This document shows positions 12,781-22,823 of a DNA stretch of 64,000 nucleotides, in pieces. The notes beneath the pieces were generated by a model, which saw only the letters and a program-made list of their open reading frames with translations, was not told the origin of the DNA and searched no databases. Origin of the DNA: Viola odorata (taxonomy: Eukaryota > Streptophyta > Magnoliopsida > Malpighiales > Violaceae); the NCBI GenBank assembly GCA_963691705.1, contig OY829541.1, positions 36,845,661-36,909,660 of the forward strand. Reading direction: 5' to 3'. The translations under genes were made by a program, and so were the position numbers. Positions within the stretch are counted from its first letter, which is position 1. The number at the start of each line of letters is the position of its first letter.

Positions 12781-12981
12781 ATTTTGTTTAGATTAACAAT
12801 ATGAAGTTATTGAACTAAAGTAATAAATAAAAAAAAAATTAAAATTTGGAAAATATTTTCCAAATGGAAATATTTCCGAAAATTTTCCAAAATGGAAAAT
12901 TTTGACTGTGAAACAGATTTTGGAAATAATTCCAGTTTTGGAAAATATTCAGAAAATTCTCCGTAACTAAACAGCACCTTA

Positions 12982-13954
12982 GAAATGGTAAAAATCGCTT
13001 TCTGGGGTTTTGTAGGCTGCTCCTCAGCTCCACGTACACCTTAGATTAAAAGGTCCTCGATCACATCATCAATTGTTTGGTTTGGTGTTGACGCTAAAGT
13101 CTCACAGTTACGTGTTTCGATGAAAACCAATAATCTTGTTTTGTCAACGCCCACAAAATAAAAATACTAGTTTAAAATGGATGAGACTTTTTATTTTATT
13201 TTATTTTTAATATAGCTAAAACTATATGATATGAGACTGGAAATGAGATTTAAACGCACCTTACTTTGTAAGAAATATCGTTACTAGAGATTCATGTTAA
13301 ATAAATGATCTAATTTAAAATGGGTCTATCTTTCCTCAAGTTCAATTTTTATCTTAAAACTCTCACTCACAAAAATTTAGTGACATTTTTGTCCTTATAC
13401 TTTAATTCTATCCAATATGGATCCAAATTAGTATAAAAGCTGCTATAAAAAAATTGTCCATTTTGAATTGAGTTTGTCTATCATAAGAACGTTTATATAT
13501 ACAAATGATATTTTTAACCATTACATGATATTTTAGTAATTGACTTTCAATTATACTATTTTAGAATTATGATGACATCATAAAAACTCTATCTAAATAA
13601 CGATTAAAATACTCATTTTTATATGTGTTATAATGGAGCACTCATCTTACATACACAATGTTCTTTTTTAGGATCACTACAAGAATAATACATTATAAAG
13701 ATTTATTAAATTTTTAAAAGTAAACAACGAATCTGAAAACTTAAATCCATTCACAAATAATGTAAGAGATAAAACATTTAACAATTTTGATTATTAAAAA
13801 AGGATTAATTCATTTTCAGAAAAATTAACATATTAAAATATTTAATTTCAAACTTTAAATAAACACTTCAAATCTGTCAACCCACCATAGCACTGCTATA
13901 AACCTAATTGAACAAATATAAATAATATATATAGCAAACCATAAATTGGATGTC
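12982..13954. other. Intergenic, nothing recognised
   Basis: AT-rich spacer between the Harbinger and CACTA elements. No coding region or clear repeat terminus was found. Confidence 0.5.
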
Positions 13955-14188
13955 ACTCACTATAAAAGAAATAGCTTATTCCAATGGACAAAACCTGTCG
14001 AAAAAGCGCAAAATTTATCGGTAATGTACGTTACTCACGGGGAAAAATTGACGAAAGTTCATCGTAAACACGTCTTATCGATGGGTAATTATGTCGATAA
14101 ACTATCGACGAGAGCCCGTCGATAAATTTGAAAAAAATACGCAAATCATTGACAGGCCCAAGTCCGTCGATAAACGAGTATTTTTGTA

Positions 14189-15133
14189 TAGGGGTGTTCA
14201 TCGGTTTCGGTTAACCGAAACCGAAACCGAACTTTCACCGTTGTTTATTTCAAAGTTCGGTTATCCAAAGTTTCCAAAATTCCTATCCGAAACCGAACCG
14301 AAATTTTACAAAACCGAACTTCCGAAACCGAAATTATTTCAGTTCGGTTTTTCGGAAAAACCGAAAATCCGAACTTCCAAAGTCAAACTGAACTATTGCA
14401 TAAACACTCACTTGGGCATTTTTACAAACACATGGTATCCGTAGCAATGGAAATCAGCCACAACAACAAATTAACTCAAGGCAATCCCTTAATTTTAGCC
14501 AAATCAATCGCCTCTCACTGCCACCCCTCTCCCAACCAAACAATCAACGCCACTCTCACAACAGCGACCATCATCACCGTCATCCTGTCACCAACAAAAA
14601 CCAAACACCGCCACCAACACAAACCCAATCGTCGCCGACCATCAACACAACCTTTCAATTGTAATTTCCACAAGAAGAAAAACACAAAATGGAGGAGAAA
14701 CAAGCACAAACCTGGTCAATTGCAGATGGGTTCTTGTATGGTTGAAATTATATGGTAGCCGGCGAGAGCAAGAGAGAGAGAGCAAGAGGAGAAACGGAAA
14801 AAGATTGGAGAGGAGGGGGGCGGTGAGTGGTGGAGGAGGAACGAGATGATGAGGATTCAGGGATTTGGAAAACATATCGTAGGAGAGGGAGAGCTGTTCT
14901 GGATGAGGAAAGGAATTAAAGAAATGACAATTTAAAAAAAAAAATACTTATATAGTGGGTAGGAAAGTTCGGTTAGTTCGGTTAACTGAACTTTTCCTAT
15001 CCACTATCCGAAACCGAACCGAAATAAAGTTCAGTTTCGGAAAAACCGAAACCGAAATTCCGAAACCGAATAAGCGAAATTCCGGTTTCGGAATTTCGGA
15101 ATTTCGGATAGTGATATCCGATGAACAAGCCTA
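14189..15133. mobile_element. hAT-like non-autonomous element nested in CACTA
   Basis: Begins TAGGGGTGTTCATCGG; the right end read inward is TAGGCTTGTTCATCGG. An exact 8-bp target duplication TTTTTGTA flanks it (14181-14188 and 15134-15141), diagnostic of hAT. Both subterminal regions are arrays of CCGAAACCGAA motifs in both orientations. The 945-bp body has no transposase. It interrupts the left subterminal repeats of the CACTA element, so it is younger than that insertion. Confidence 0.92.
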
Positions 15134-15539
15134 TTTTTGTATCGACGAGCACCAACCCATCGATAAATCGCGTATTTTTTTTAAAACTGAAACTATATAT
15201 ATTAATTTTAAAATAAATTATAATAAATATTAATTTTGCTGATTTAATTAATAAACTATAATTATATTTGTAGGTTTTATTAATAAATCTCTATTTTATC
15301 ATTTTTTTAATTTTTAATTAATCATACTCAAATATTGATTATGTTTGCGCATTTTTAAAAATAAATACAAATGCAATTTAAATTATTATTAGTATGAACT
15401 AAATAGAGTGCGATATCGATAATTGATTGCATATTTCAATTAATATGAAGTTAGAAAAAGTTGTACTAAAAACACAAACATATAGAAAATGTAATATTTG
15501 CATAATATATCTACATGATATTGCATGACATACAATATA

Positions 15540-17430
15540 AAGAAAGGTGCTAAGGAAGATGAGTCGAATGGCCACTACCTGGAGTGGAAGGTCCCCCGCC
15601 CTGCTCGTTGCATATCCTCTCCATCATAACAAGAATATTGAGCTGTGTTTGAGTGTTTTGCGCCAATTATGTCTCCATCTAGGCTATGCGCTCTACTTGG
15701 AGTCGACTCCCCGCTCCTCGTACCTTTGATGCTCTTCCTCATGCTAATGTCTCTTCTTCTCTTGCTTACGTTGGATCTCTATAATGCGAGATACGAAATC
15801 AAATGATGATCTAGAGGACGAGTTAGCTCCTAAACATAAAATTATACAAAAACAAGGAAGTTAAAATAAAACATACAAAAATTATGGCAAAAATAATAAA
15901 AAAATTAATGATTAACTGACTTACCCGTGAGACCATGACTTCCTCCTATAAGCTCAAATGCACTTTTAGTAGGACTAAAGTCCGAAACCCGACCCTTTTT
16001 GGCTTCGAAACTCACGATCCATTAGAGATCATCGCAGTACTCTGGTGGCTGAGACCCATTATATTCAGCTTCTAATGCTTACACATATGCATCCTACATC
16101 ACAATACAACAACGTTTTTAAAATTAAACGACAAATAAAAAAGTAAGAACTAAATATTGAAAAATTTAATTGTATCACTTACAAGGGCTTCCTTTTGCTT
16201 CGGATTCACCCAAAGTTGATCTTCATCATCTTCTTCTTCTGCATTAGCGTCCCTTCTTCTATGGGTGTGTCGATACACCTCCCACTGAGTCGATTCACAA
16301 CCTAATTGAACTCTCTACATAAAACAAAAAAATTAAAATTAAATATTATATAAGAAATTAAAAAATATTGGAAAACAACTCAAACACATAAAATATTACC
16401 AACTCATTGCACTAGTTCTGAAACGATTTATGGCAACCTGTGTGGGTCCTAAGGGTCGTCCCATCCTCCATCCATGAACGTCGGTTGCGCTTGTTCTGAA
16501 TCAATATCTCCTAAAACTCGGGTGACATCCAGTATTCTTTCAACTTGGAACATATCGAGCTAGGGAGTCTAGGAGGAGCCACATCCAGTGTAGTGTACGG
16601 TGGCTCAAACATTTCTTCAACGTACTTCTACCACTTGTGAAGAAGCTCTTGAAATCGCTTAGAGGATTGCATACCCCAAGCCTGACTCACCACTACATTT
16701 TATTCGGGCTGCCAAAGTGAACTGACCCTATTAAAACACAAACAAATAGTTTATACAACGACATTAAAATATAAAAATCACGTATGACATAAAAAAATAT
16801 GCGACAATACTTAATAAGGAATTGAAAACAAACCTTAAAATTAGGAAAAAATGTCGCACCCAAAGGAACTGGGATGTCCCCCCGAGTTCGTCCATGGTTG
16901 TTTATACCATGACCGGATCACTGTACTCATAGACTTCAAGGATCCCTTATCTTCAATAACAAAGTTACATATTCCATATTAAACATTTATTAAAAGATAA
17001 AATAAATTTTAAATAATAAAATTTTAGATTTATTAAAAAACTTTATATGTATCTGTCGTTACGGAGGATGATGGGAAGTCTATCATTCGGGTTGTCTGGA
17101 GGTGGCTCATAACCCAAGACACGAGTCAATCGTCTCACATACTCTTAAAGGTCAGGTGTCTCCGCTGGTACATATGCATGCTCCTTATCTTATTGCTGCG
17201 TAAAATCCGCTACAGTCTGGGCATCCAACCGCATGGATCGAGCAGGAGTCTAGACCACCTAAGGAGAGATAGGAGGTTTGAACCACCTCAGTGGCATGAG
17301 GCGGAACCAAAAATGGTCTAGGTATAAAAGCTCCGGACTGGTCTCCAGAATGAGTCCAACCACCTGACTATTGTCGACCTCCTGATCAGCTACCGGTGCG
17401 TTTAGACAATGCACTATCCAAACATTTGTT
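15540..17430 (-). pseudogene. CACTA TNP1-like gene (Transposase_24 / Ptta-En-Spm type), decayed
   Basis: No long frame is open, but minus-strand translation gives a chain of recognisable pieces in order. These are YVRRLTRVLGYEPPPDNPND (about 17080-17140), SWYKQPWTN (about 16900), MFEPPYTTLDVAPPRL (about 16570-16620), KLKEYWMSPEF (about 16520-16550), TLRTHTGCHKSFQN (about 16415-16455), STQWEVYRHTHRRRDANAEE (about 16240-16300) and PTKSAFELIGGSHGL (about 15935-15980). This pattern, with SPEF, a TH..G..SF motif and a yxxTHrr region, is that of plant CACTA second-gene proteins. Stops and probable introns interrupt it throughout. Confidence 0.8.
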
Positions 17431-17633
17431 CAATATAATATAAATAAAAACATGAATATTTATATAAATTTAAAATAAACACAACCTTCCTTAATTAACA
17501 TGTTTAAAAACAAAAACATCACACATGTTTAAAGAAACATTTCATTTTTTTTAACTACGATTAAAAAAGAAGGGTTCATCGGTTACCCCATTCTCATTAA
17601 AGCACATATGAACCAATTATTTACAATTATTAC

Positions 17634-20253
17634 GGGAGTAATAGTAAAAAGCCCCCCTGTACTATTTTTTAAAACAGAAACCTCCCTTGTATTTTAAAAA
17701 CTCGAGTCAACCTCCCCTGTACTAAGGGTCAACGACAAAAGCTCGGTCTCCGTTAGTCAACTTTTGACTCCGTTAGTCAACTTTTGACTCCGTTACTTTT
17801 GACCTGTTACAACAGGTTACTTTTTTTCCCCTTCCCAATTACTTCTTCTTTTCCATTTTTCTTTTCTTTTCTTCTCCTCTCCTCAAATAAATTCTTTACT
17901 TTATTTAATTAAAATCATTTCTACAAATTAAGAACCTATAATTTAAATCAGTTGTGTGATTTCTATTCCATAATTCCATCTTTTATCATTCAATTTTTTC
18001 ATTTTAAATTCATCTTTTTTTCCTTATTCTTTTCTATTTCTCTCTTCTGCTCTTTTCTGTTTTTTCTATTCAATTCCAATCCCCTGCAAAAATTAATTCT
18101 AATTTCAATCCCCTGCGAAATTAATTGATCCAATCTGCAAAATTAATTTCAAGCAATCTACCCTGCAAATTAAATCAATTCCAATCTCCTGCAAAATAAT
18201 TCTAATCAGCCAATCAACCATCCTCCTCCGCCAACCACCAACCCGTCCCGACCTCCTCCGACCAACCACCCAAACCCATCTCCTCGCCGATCCGCCACCA
18301 ACCATTCCCCTACCTCCTCCGGCCAACCACCCAAACCCACCTCCTCCACATCCACGTCACAACATCAAAACCCCATCACCATGATCTGCTAAGATTGAAC
18401 CGGTGATGGAGGATCCGAGCCTAAAAGCACATGGAGCGGAAGAAAATGAAGAGGTTCGTGTGGTGGAAGAAACACCGGTTGCTAATTTGGAGAGTAGGAG
18501 AAGAGGTAGGCCCGAGGAAGAATAAAGAATCTGATAATTTGGCGGAGACGACAAGGTGAATATGCATAGGTTGTTTTCTAGATTCATGTATGGATCTATT
18601 GGTAAAAAAAATGGAAAAGAAAAAGAAAGAAAGAAAGAAATTAAGGAAAAATAAAATAAGAAATGATTTGGGAAAGATGATGAGCAGAGAGAGAGGGAGG
18701 AAGAAATGATTCTGAAAAAAGAAAAGAAAACTCAATTCAGAAAAAAGAAAAGAAAACCCAAAAATTAATTCAGTTGTCAACAGGGAAGGGGAAAAAAAGC
18801 TAGGGGTGTAAGAAACCAGACCGGACCAAAAACCGAACCGGAACCGGAGAGTTTTGACCCGAACCGTAATATTTCGGTTCAGTCCGGTTCTACCAATGTA
18901 GAACCGGAAATTTTCCGGTTCGGTCCGGGTCTAGGAATATAAAACCCGTAAAACCGAACCGTAGAACCATTTGAACCAGAACGTTTTATCTATATATATA
19001 TATATATGCATTAATTATCAAAGATTCAGCTTTGCTTCAGTGGTTAAACATTTCACTCTTTTACAAAAAGGCCCCTCAAATTTCCTTATTTTATTCATTC
19101 TTTTCCTTCCTTTCCTTCCTTTCATTCTTTCTCTACTCCTTTCCCGACAACACTTGTCTTCTTTTTCTTTTACTTTCTTTTTTTTATTCTTTCATCTCTC
19201 TTTTCTATTTTTTTATTCTCTTTTCCCTTTCTTTTTTCTTTTACTCCTCATCAACGAGATCAAACCATCTCTTTTTTCTATTTTCATTTTTGGTAGCATC
19301 CCCACCAGATCTCTCATCTCTTCTATTTCATTGTTTAATTCCCTTTTAAATTTGCAGCCCTCCTCTCTTTTATTTCTTTTTCTTTGGCCGCAGCCTCTCC
19401 TTCTTCTTATTTCTTTTTCTTTTTTCTTTGCTGGATCGGAGGTGTGGTGGTGGTTGATTTTGGTTTGGTGGTTGTTAGTGCTAGCCGGATGTGATTGATT
19501 GTTGATGATGATGTAGGTGGTGATGCGGCTGGTGGCCGGATGTGGTTGATTGTTGATGGTGTTTGAATTGGGTTTGATTTTGGTGGTTGCGGGTTGATGG
19601 TGGATCGGCAGTGGGTCGGGTTTAATTGGGTTGGTGGATGGTGATTCGGGTTGGATTTTTGGCCGGGATTTATGGTGCGGCGGCGAGGATGAGGTAGGAG
19701 ATTTAATTGGGAATTTGGGAGAGATGATTTTTTTATTTAATTTGGCAGGGGCTATTTGGGATTAATTTGGATCAGATTTGGCAAAGGTTTGAATTCGAGA
19801 GAGGGAGAGGAAGAGGGCCTGGGGCTGGGCTGGGCTGGCCATTTCTTTATTTAATTTAATTTTTTTAAAAATTCACTTTTTCTTAATTGTTTTAAAATTT
19901 TTTAAAAAAACCGAAAACCGAACAGAATCGAACCGGAAATTTCGGTTCGGTCCGGTTTTGGCATCCTAGAATCGGATTTTTTCGGTTCGGGTCCGGTTCT
20001 AACATATCAGAACCAGAAATTTCCGATTCGGTCCGGTTCTAGCCCTAGAACCGGCCCGAACCGGCCCGTTTACACCCCTAAAAAAAGCAACCTGTTGTAA
20101 CAGGTCAAAAGTAACGGAGTCAGAGGTTGACTAATGGAGACCGAGCTTTTGTCGTTGACCCTTAGTACATGGGAGGTTGACTCGAGTTTTTAAAAGACAA
20201 GGGAGGTTTCTGTTTTAAAAAATAGTACATGGGGGCCTTTTTGCTATTACCCC
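17634..20253. mobile_element. Mutator-like element with long TIRs, nested in CACTA
   Basis: About 200-bp inverted repeats: the left arm (from about 17634) runs GTAATAGTAAAAAG ... CCCCTTCCC. The right arm is its inverse, ending CTTTTTGCTATTACCCC near 20253. Each arm contains GGGTCAACGACAAAAGCTC. Flanks AATTATTAC and ATTATTATG are close but not exact, so the target duplication is unresolved. Removing the inner hAT-like element and one AAAAAAGC restores a continuous right arm, which supports the nesting order. The internal non-hAT part is C/A-rich (18180-18350) and purine-rich (18600-18790), with no transposase. Terminal length and structure suggest MULE. Confidence 0.75.
18801..20080. mobile_element. 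hAT-like element nested in the Mutator-like element
   Basis: Begins TAGGGGTGTAAGAAACC; the right end read inward is TAGGGGTGTAAACGGGCC. An exact 8-bp duplication AAAAAAGC flanks it (18793-18800, 20081-20088). Subterminal arrays of GAACCGGAAATTTCGGTTC-like motifs lie at both ends. The middle contains pyrimidine-rich (19080-19420) and G/T-rich (19430-19680) DNA without a credible gene. It is the third level of the nest. Confidence 0.92.
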
Positions 20254-20341
20254 ATTATTATGAACAAAAACGAAGAGTTCATGGGTTACCCTCGAACCAA
20301 TTATTTATAATAATTTTGATTTAAAAACGATTACATAGTAA

Positions 20342-20760
20342 TTCTTGTTTTTCTTCCTTAAACCATTACACATCATCATTAGAATCATAATCATTCGGGT
20401 CTATGGGAACAACCTCGGCTCCATCAAATCCTTCTTCCACATGCTCAACTACATTGATATCATCCTCAACTTCCACAAAGATTGGTCCGTCAACAAGTAT
20501 ATCTGCATTACTTGACTGAATGATAGGAACATGAACCGGCGGTATACACATCTCTTCTTGAAAAACTTGTTCCACCATATTGTCATTTCCACTCCCATCC
20601 TCAATTGCCTTAGGCGTCTGTATTGTACTTCGAGCAGCAATGTTGCACACGACAAACCACCCTTGTCTCTATCTTGCCCTTGCTGGGTACCTAATATGAC
20701 ATACTTGTTGACATGGCTCAGCTAACACAAATGGATGTCTTTAGAATTGAGGACTTACGA
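20342..20760 (-). pseudogene. CACTA TNP2-like transposase, C-terminal remnant
   Basis: On the minus strand a piece reading PFVLAEPCQQVCHIRYP (about 20680-20740) resembles the PF-LA-QA-QVFY motif near the end of plant TNP2/TNPD transposases. A WFVV segment and an acidic tail follow (open 20650-20366, ending DPNDYDSNDDV). The several hundred upstream residues with the catalytic core are absent: only about 1 kb separates this from the CACTA terminus. The order TNP2 remnant then TNP1-like relic along the minus strand matches the normal CACTA layout. Confidence 0.6.
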
Positions 20761-21728
20761 ACTTCAACTAAATTGTGGATATTGTGCCTTCTCACATCTG
20801 CTATTACCTTGCCAAAATGAGCCGGATCTTAATAGAACTCTATTTTTAATTAATTATTAAAAACTTACTCGCGTCGAAATTAACTCGCGTAGAATATCGA
20901 TAAAATCGCGGGGTAAGCACAGTTCGATTTAATTTACCGATTTTAATTTTCCTCATTTATTAAGTTTGTTGGATCATTGGATGTAAATAATGTGTTTTAA
21001 GTTTGCTATAAATTAATTTGTCTCGTGGAAGTTTTGAGAAAATTGACCAAATTAATAATTAGTAAAAAAAAATGAAGGAATTAATAAAAAAATTATTATA
21101 TAAATTTTATAAACTCTTATGATTGATTTGACGTTCCAATTTTACCTCGATTTTTCATGCCGTGGATATATCAATAACATTTTTATAAGTTATAAATTTT
21201 TTGTTTTTATATTATGATTTTACATTCCGATTATCTCAATTTTTCATGCCGAGATAAACCCTATATAATATGTTGGTACATTGTAATTTATTAAAACAAT
21301 CTATGCACTTATACTTTAGTATAATAACTATTTATATACTTTCATATTTTTTGAAAAACATGAAAAAAAGAGCAAGTATTAAGTTATATGTGAAAAATGA
21401 CTTTAAAAAAGAAGAAGAAGACCAGCAACGAGCAAAATACACGGGATTTTTTGACGGGAATTGCACCCGTTGATAAGTTCCACCCCAATGATGCCGCCAA
21501 GCTATCGACAAATGTCGCCAAAATGCATTGTCGATACGTTATCGATGAGTTTTTTCGACGATAAATACGCAAAATTCGTCAATAACGTCATTTCTAATAT
21601 AAAATAAAAATAAAAAAGCTACTGGTCTTATTGACGGGTTTTTTCGTAGATTTGTTTTAAAACCTATTGGAAATTATCGACAGGTAAGTTATACCCGTTG
21701 ATTTAAGCTCTGTTTTTTTATAGTGACT

Positions 21729-22207
21729 CTAGTTGTATAACAAATGAACTAATTTGTTGTGAAACATTAGTTTCAGTATTAATTCAACTCAAAATTATGA
21801 TATATATTTTTTTAAGAGAGAAACTAACATGTTCTTTTTTTGGTATGAAAAATACAGAACTGGAGTTGTTTAGGAGATGTTGTTGTCATGGGAAATGCCA
21901 AGTCCAAAAAACAAAGCTGGAAGTTAACATCAGGAAGTTTTGACCAGGATCGAGGACTTCAAGATCGATGTTGAGAAATTACCGTGTACCCCGCTGTAGA
22001 CGATTATCTCTAACTGAGTAAGACAGTTGTCAGCTAGAGATTCCGCGCCGATGAACTCGACAAAATGTAGCCGGCTAAGTAGGGACCACAACAAACTGTA
22101 CTTATGATAACCCGGCAAGAAAAGTATATAAGCTATCAGTACTAGAAGTCCTTATCAAATGATAAGCAGAGAGCTTATCATCTTCCTTTTATCTGTTTCC
22201 TCTTCCC
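21729..22207. other. Upstream region of the TOPLESS gene
   Basis: Spacer between the CACTA terminus and the proximal TOPLESS promoter. A 28-codon ORF at 21888 (MGNAKSKK...) is not supported as a gene. The interval presumably includes promoter-proximal regulatory DNA, but no specific element can be defended. Confidence 0.4.
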
Positions 22208-22215
22208 TATAAAAA
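22208..22215 (+). promoter_or_regulatory. Probable TATA box of the TOPLESS gene
   Basis: TATAAAAA lies about 615 bp before the ATG and about 235 bp before the donor of a 5'-UTR intron, a plausible spacing. A second candidate, ATATAAATAC, lies at 22251-22260. CT-rich sequence typical of plant 5' leaders follows. Confidence 0.5.
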
Positions 22216-22443
22216 TCCCCATTTCTGCAAGGTATTTGTTAGTGGTAGGCATATAAATACACATTCACATGGAAACCCTTTGAAGAGAGAGAAGAGGGAG
22301 GAAAAAAATAAATTGTGGAGAGAGAAAAGATTGGAACTTTGGTTCATTTCTGGTGAGAGAAAGCTTCTCGTTTTAGTTCTTCTTCTTCATCTCTCTGATC
22401 TGTTCTTATCTCTTTGTTTTTCTGGAGAGAATTGCTTTACAAG

Positions 22444-22765
22444 GTGAGTTTCTCTGAAATCTCTCTCCTTTTTTTAGCTTTTATGGCACTCTAAAGTCTC
22501 TAGCTTTTTTTTTGTGTTTCATGTGTTTTTTGGTCATAAATAAAGTTGTTTTCTCTTTGATCTTCATGAATAATAAAAACCCACTTTTTTTTTTTTTAAA
22601 TAAAATAAATCCAGATTTCATTTTTAACATACTTGGGGATTATATGTGCTAATGATCTGGTTCTAGGTGGGGATAGTATTTTTCATTTTTGTTTCCAGTA
22701 ACATTATTCTGTTTGAAGCTAACCCTTTTATGGGAATTTTAATTTTTGGGTTTTTTTGGTTGCAG
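22444..22765 (+). other. 5'-UTR intron of the TOPLESS gene
   Basis: The donor AAG|GTGAGT and acceptor TTGGTTGCAG|AT bound a 322-bp T-rich intron wholly upstream of the ATG at 22824. Leader introns at this position often raise expression of plant housekeeping and regulatory genes; that role is inferred here. Confidence 0.75.
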
Positions 22766-22823
22766 ATCTAGTGCTTATTTTGGTGGGCTTTGTGTGTTTG
22801 GTATCGAAAACGAGGCGGTTAAG

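Larger units (their letters stand above)
9573..12978 (-). mobile_element. PIF/Harbinger DNA transposon, internally decayed
   Basis: The ends form imperfect inverted repeats: GGCTGCGTTTCATAACGGA at the left, and GGTGCTGTTTAGTTACGGA read inward from the right. TTA flanks both sides (9570-9572 and 12979-12981), the 3-bp TWA duplication expected for PIF/Harbinger. Inside is a HARBI1-type transposase C-terminus on the minus strand. Much of the interior is rearranged: blocks rich in TTTTCCAAATTTGGAAA recur near 9950, 11270, 12290 and 12850, and a segment is tandemly duplicated (11933-12242 and 12478-12780). It is non-autonomous as it stands. Confidence 0.85.
13958..21725 (-). mobile_element. CACTA (En/Spm) transposon with nested insertions
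   Basis: Left end CACTATAAAAGAAATAGC (from 13958). The right end read inward is CACTATAAAAAAACAGAGC (from 21725). Both are flanked by ACT (13955-13957 and 21726-21728), the 3-bp duplication expected for CACTA. Subterminal regions are rich in short TCGATAA/CGTCGAT/GACGGGT motifs (13995-14185, 15141-15180, 21440-21720), as expected for transposase-binding repeats. Internally, minus-strand remnants of a TNP2-like C-terminus (about 20342-20760) and a TNP1-like gene (about 17430-15540) survive. Of 7768 bp, about 3.6 kb is later insertions. The main transposase is mostly deleted, so the copy is inactive. Confidence 0.93.

Noticed and set aside
14396..14875. ORFs on both strands within the first nested hAT-like element
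   Set aside because: Low-complexity Thr/Pro/Leu-rich translations confined to a non-autonomous element.
18105..19498. Gly/Arg-rich and Phe/Leu/Ser-rich ORFs in the nested elements
   Set aside because: They arise from pyrimidine-rich and G/T-rich low-complexity DNA; no domain, and they cross an element boundary.
21888..21974. 28-codon ORF MGNAKSKK... upstream of TOPLESS, resembling a myristoylation signal
   Set aside because: Too short, no family match, and upstream of the inferred transcription start, so it cannot be a leader uORF under the model given.
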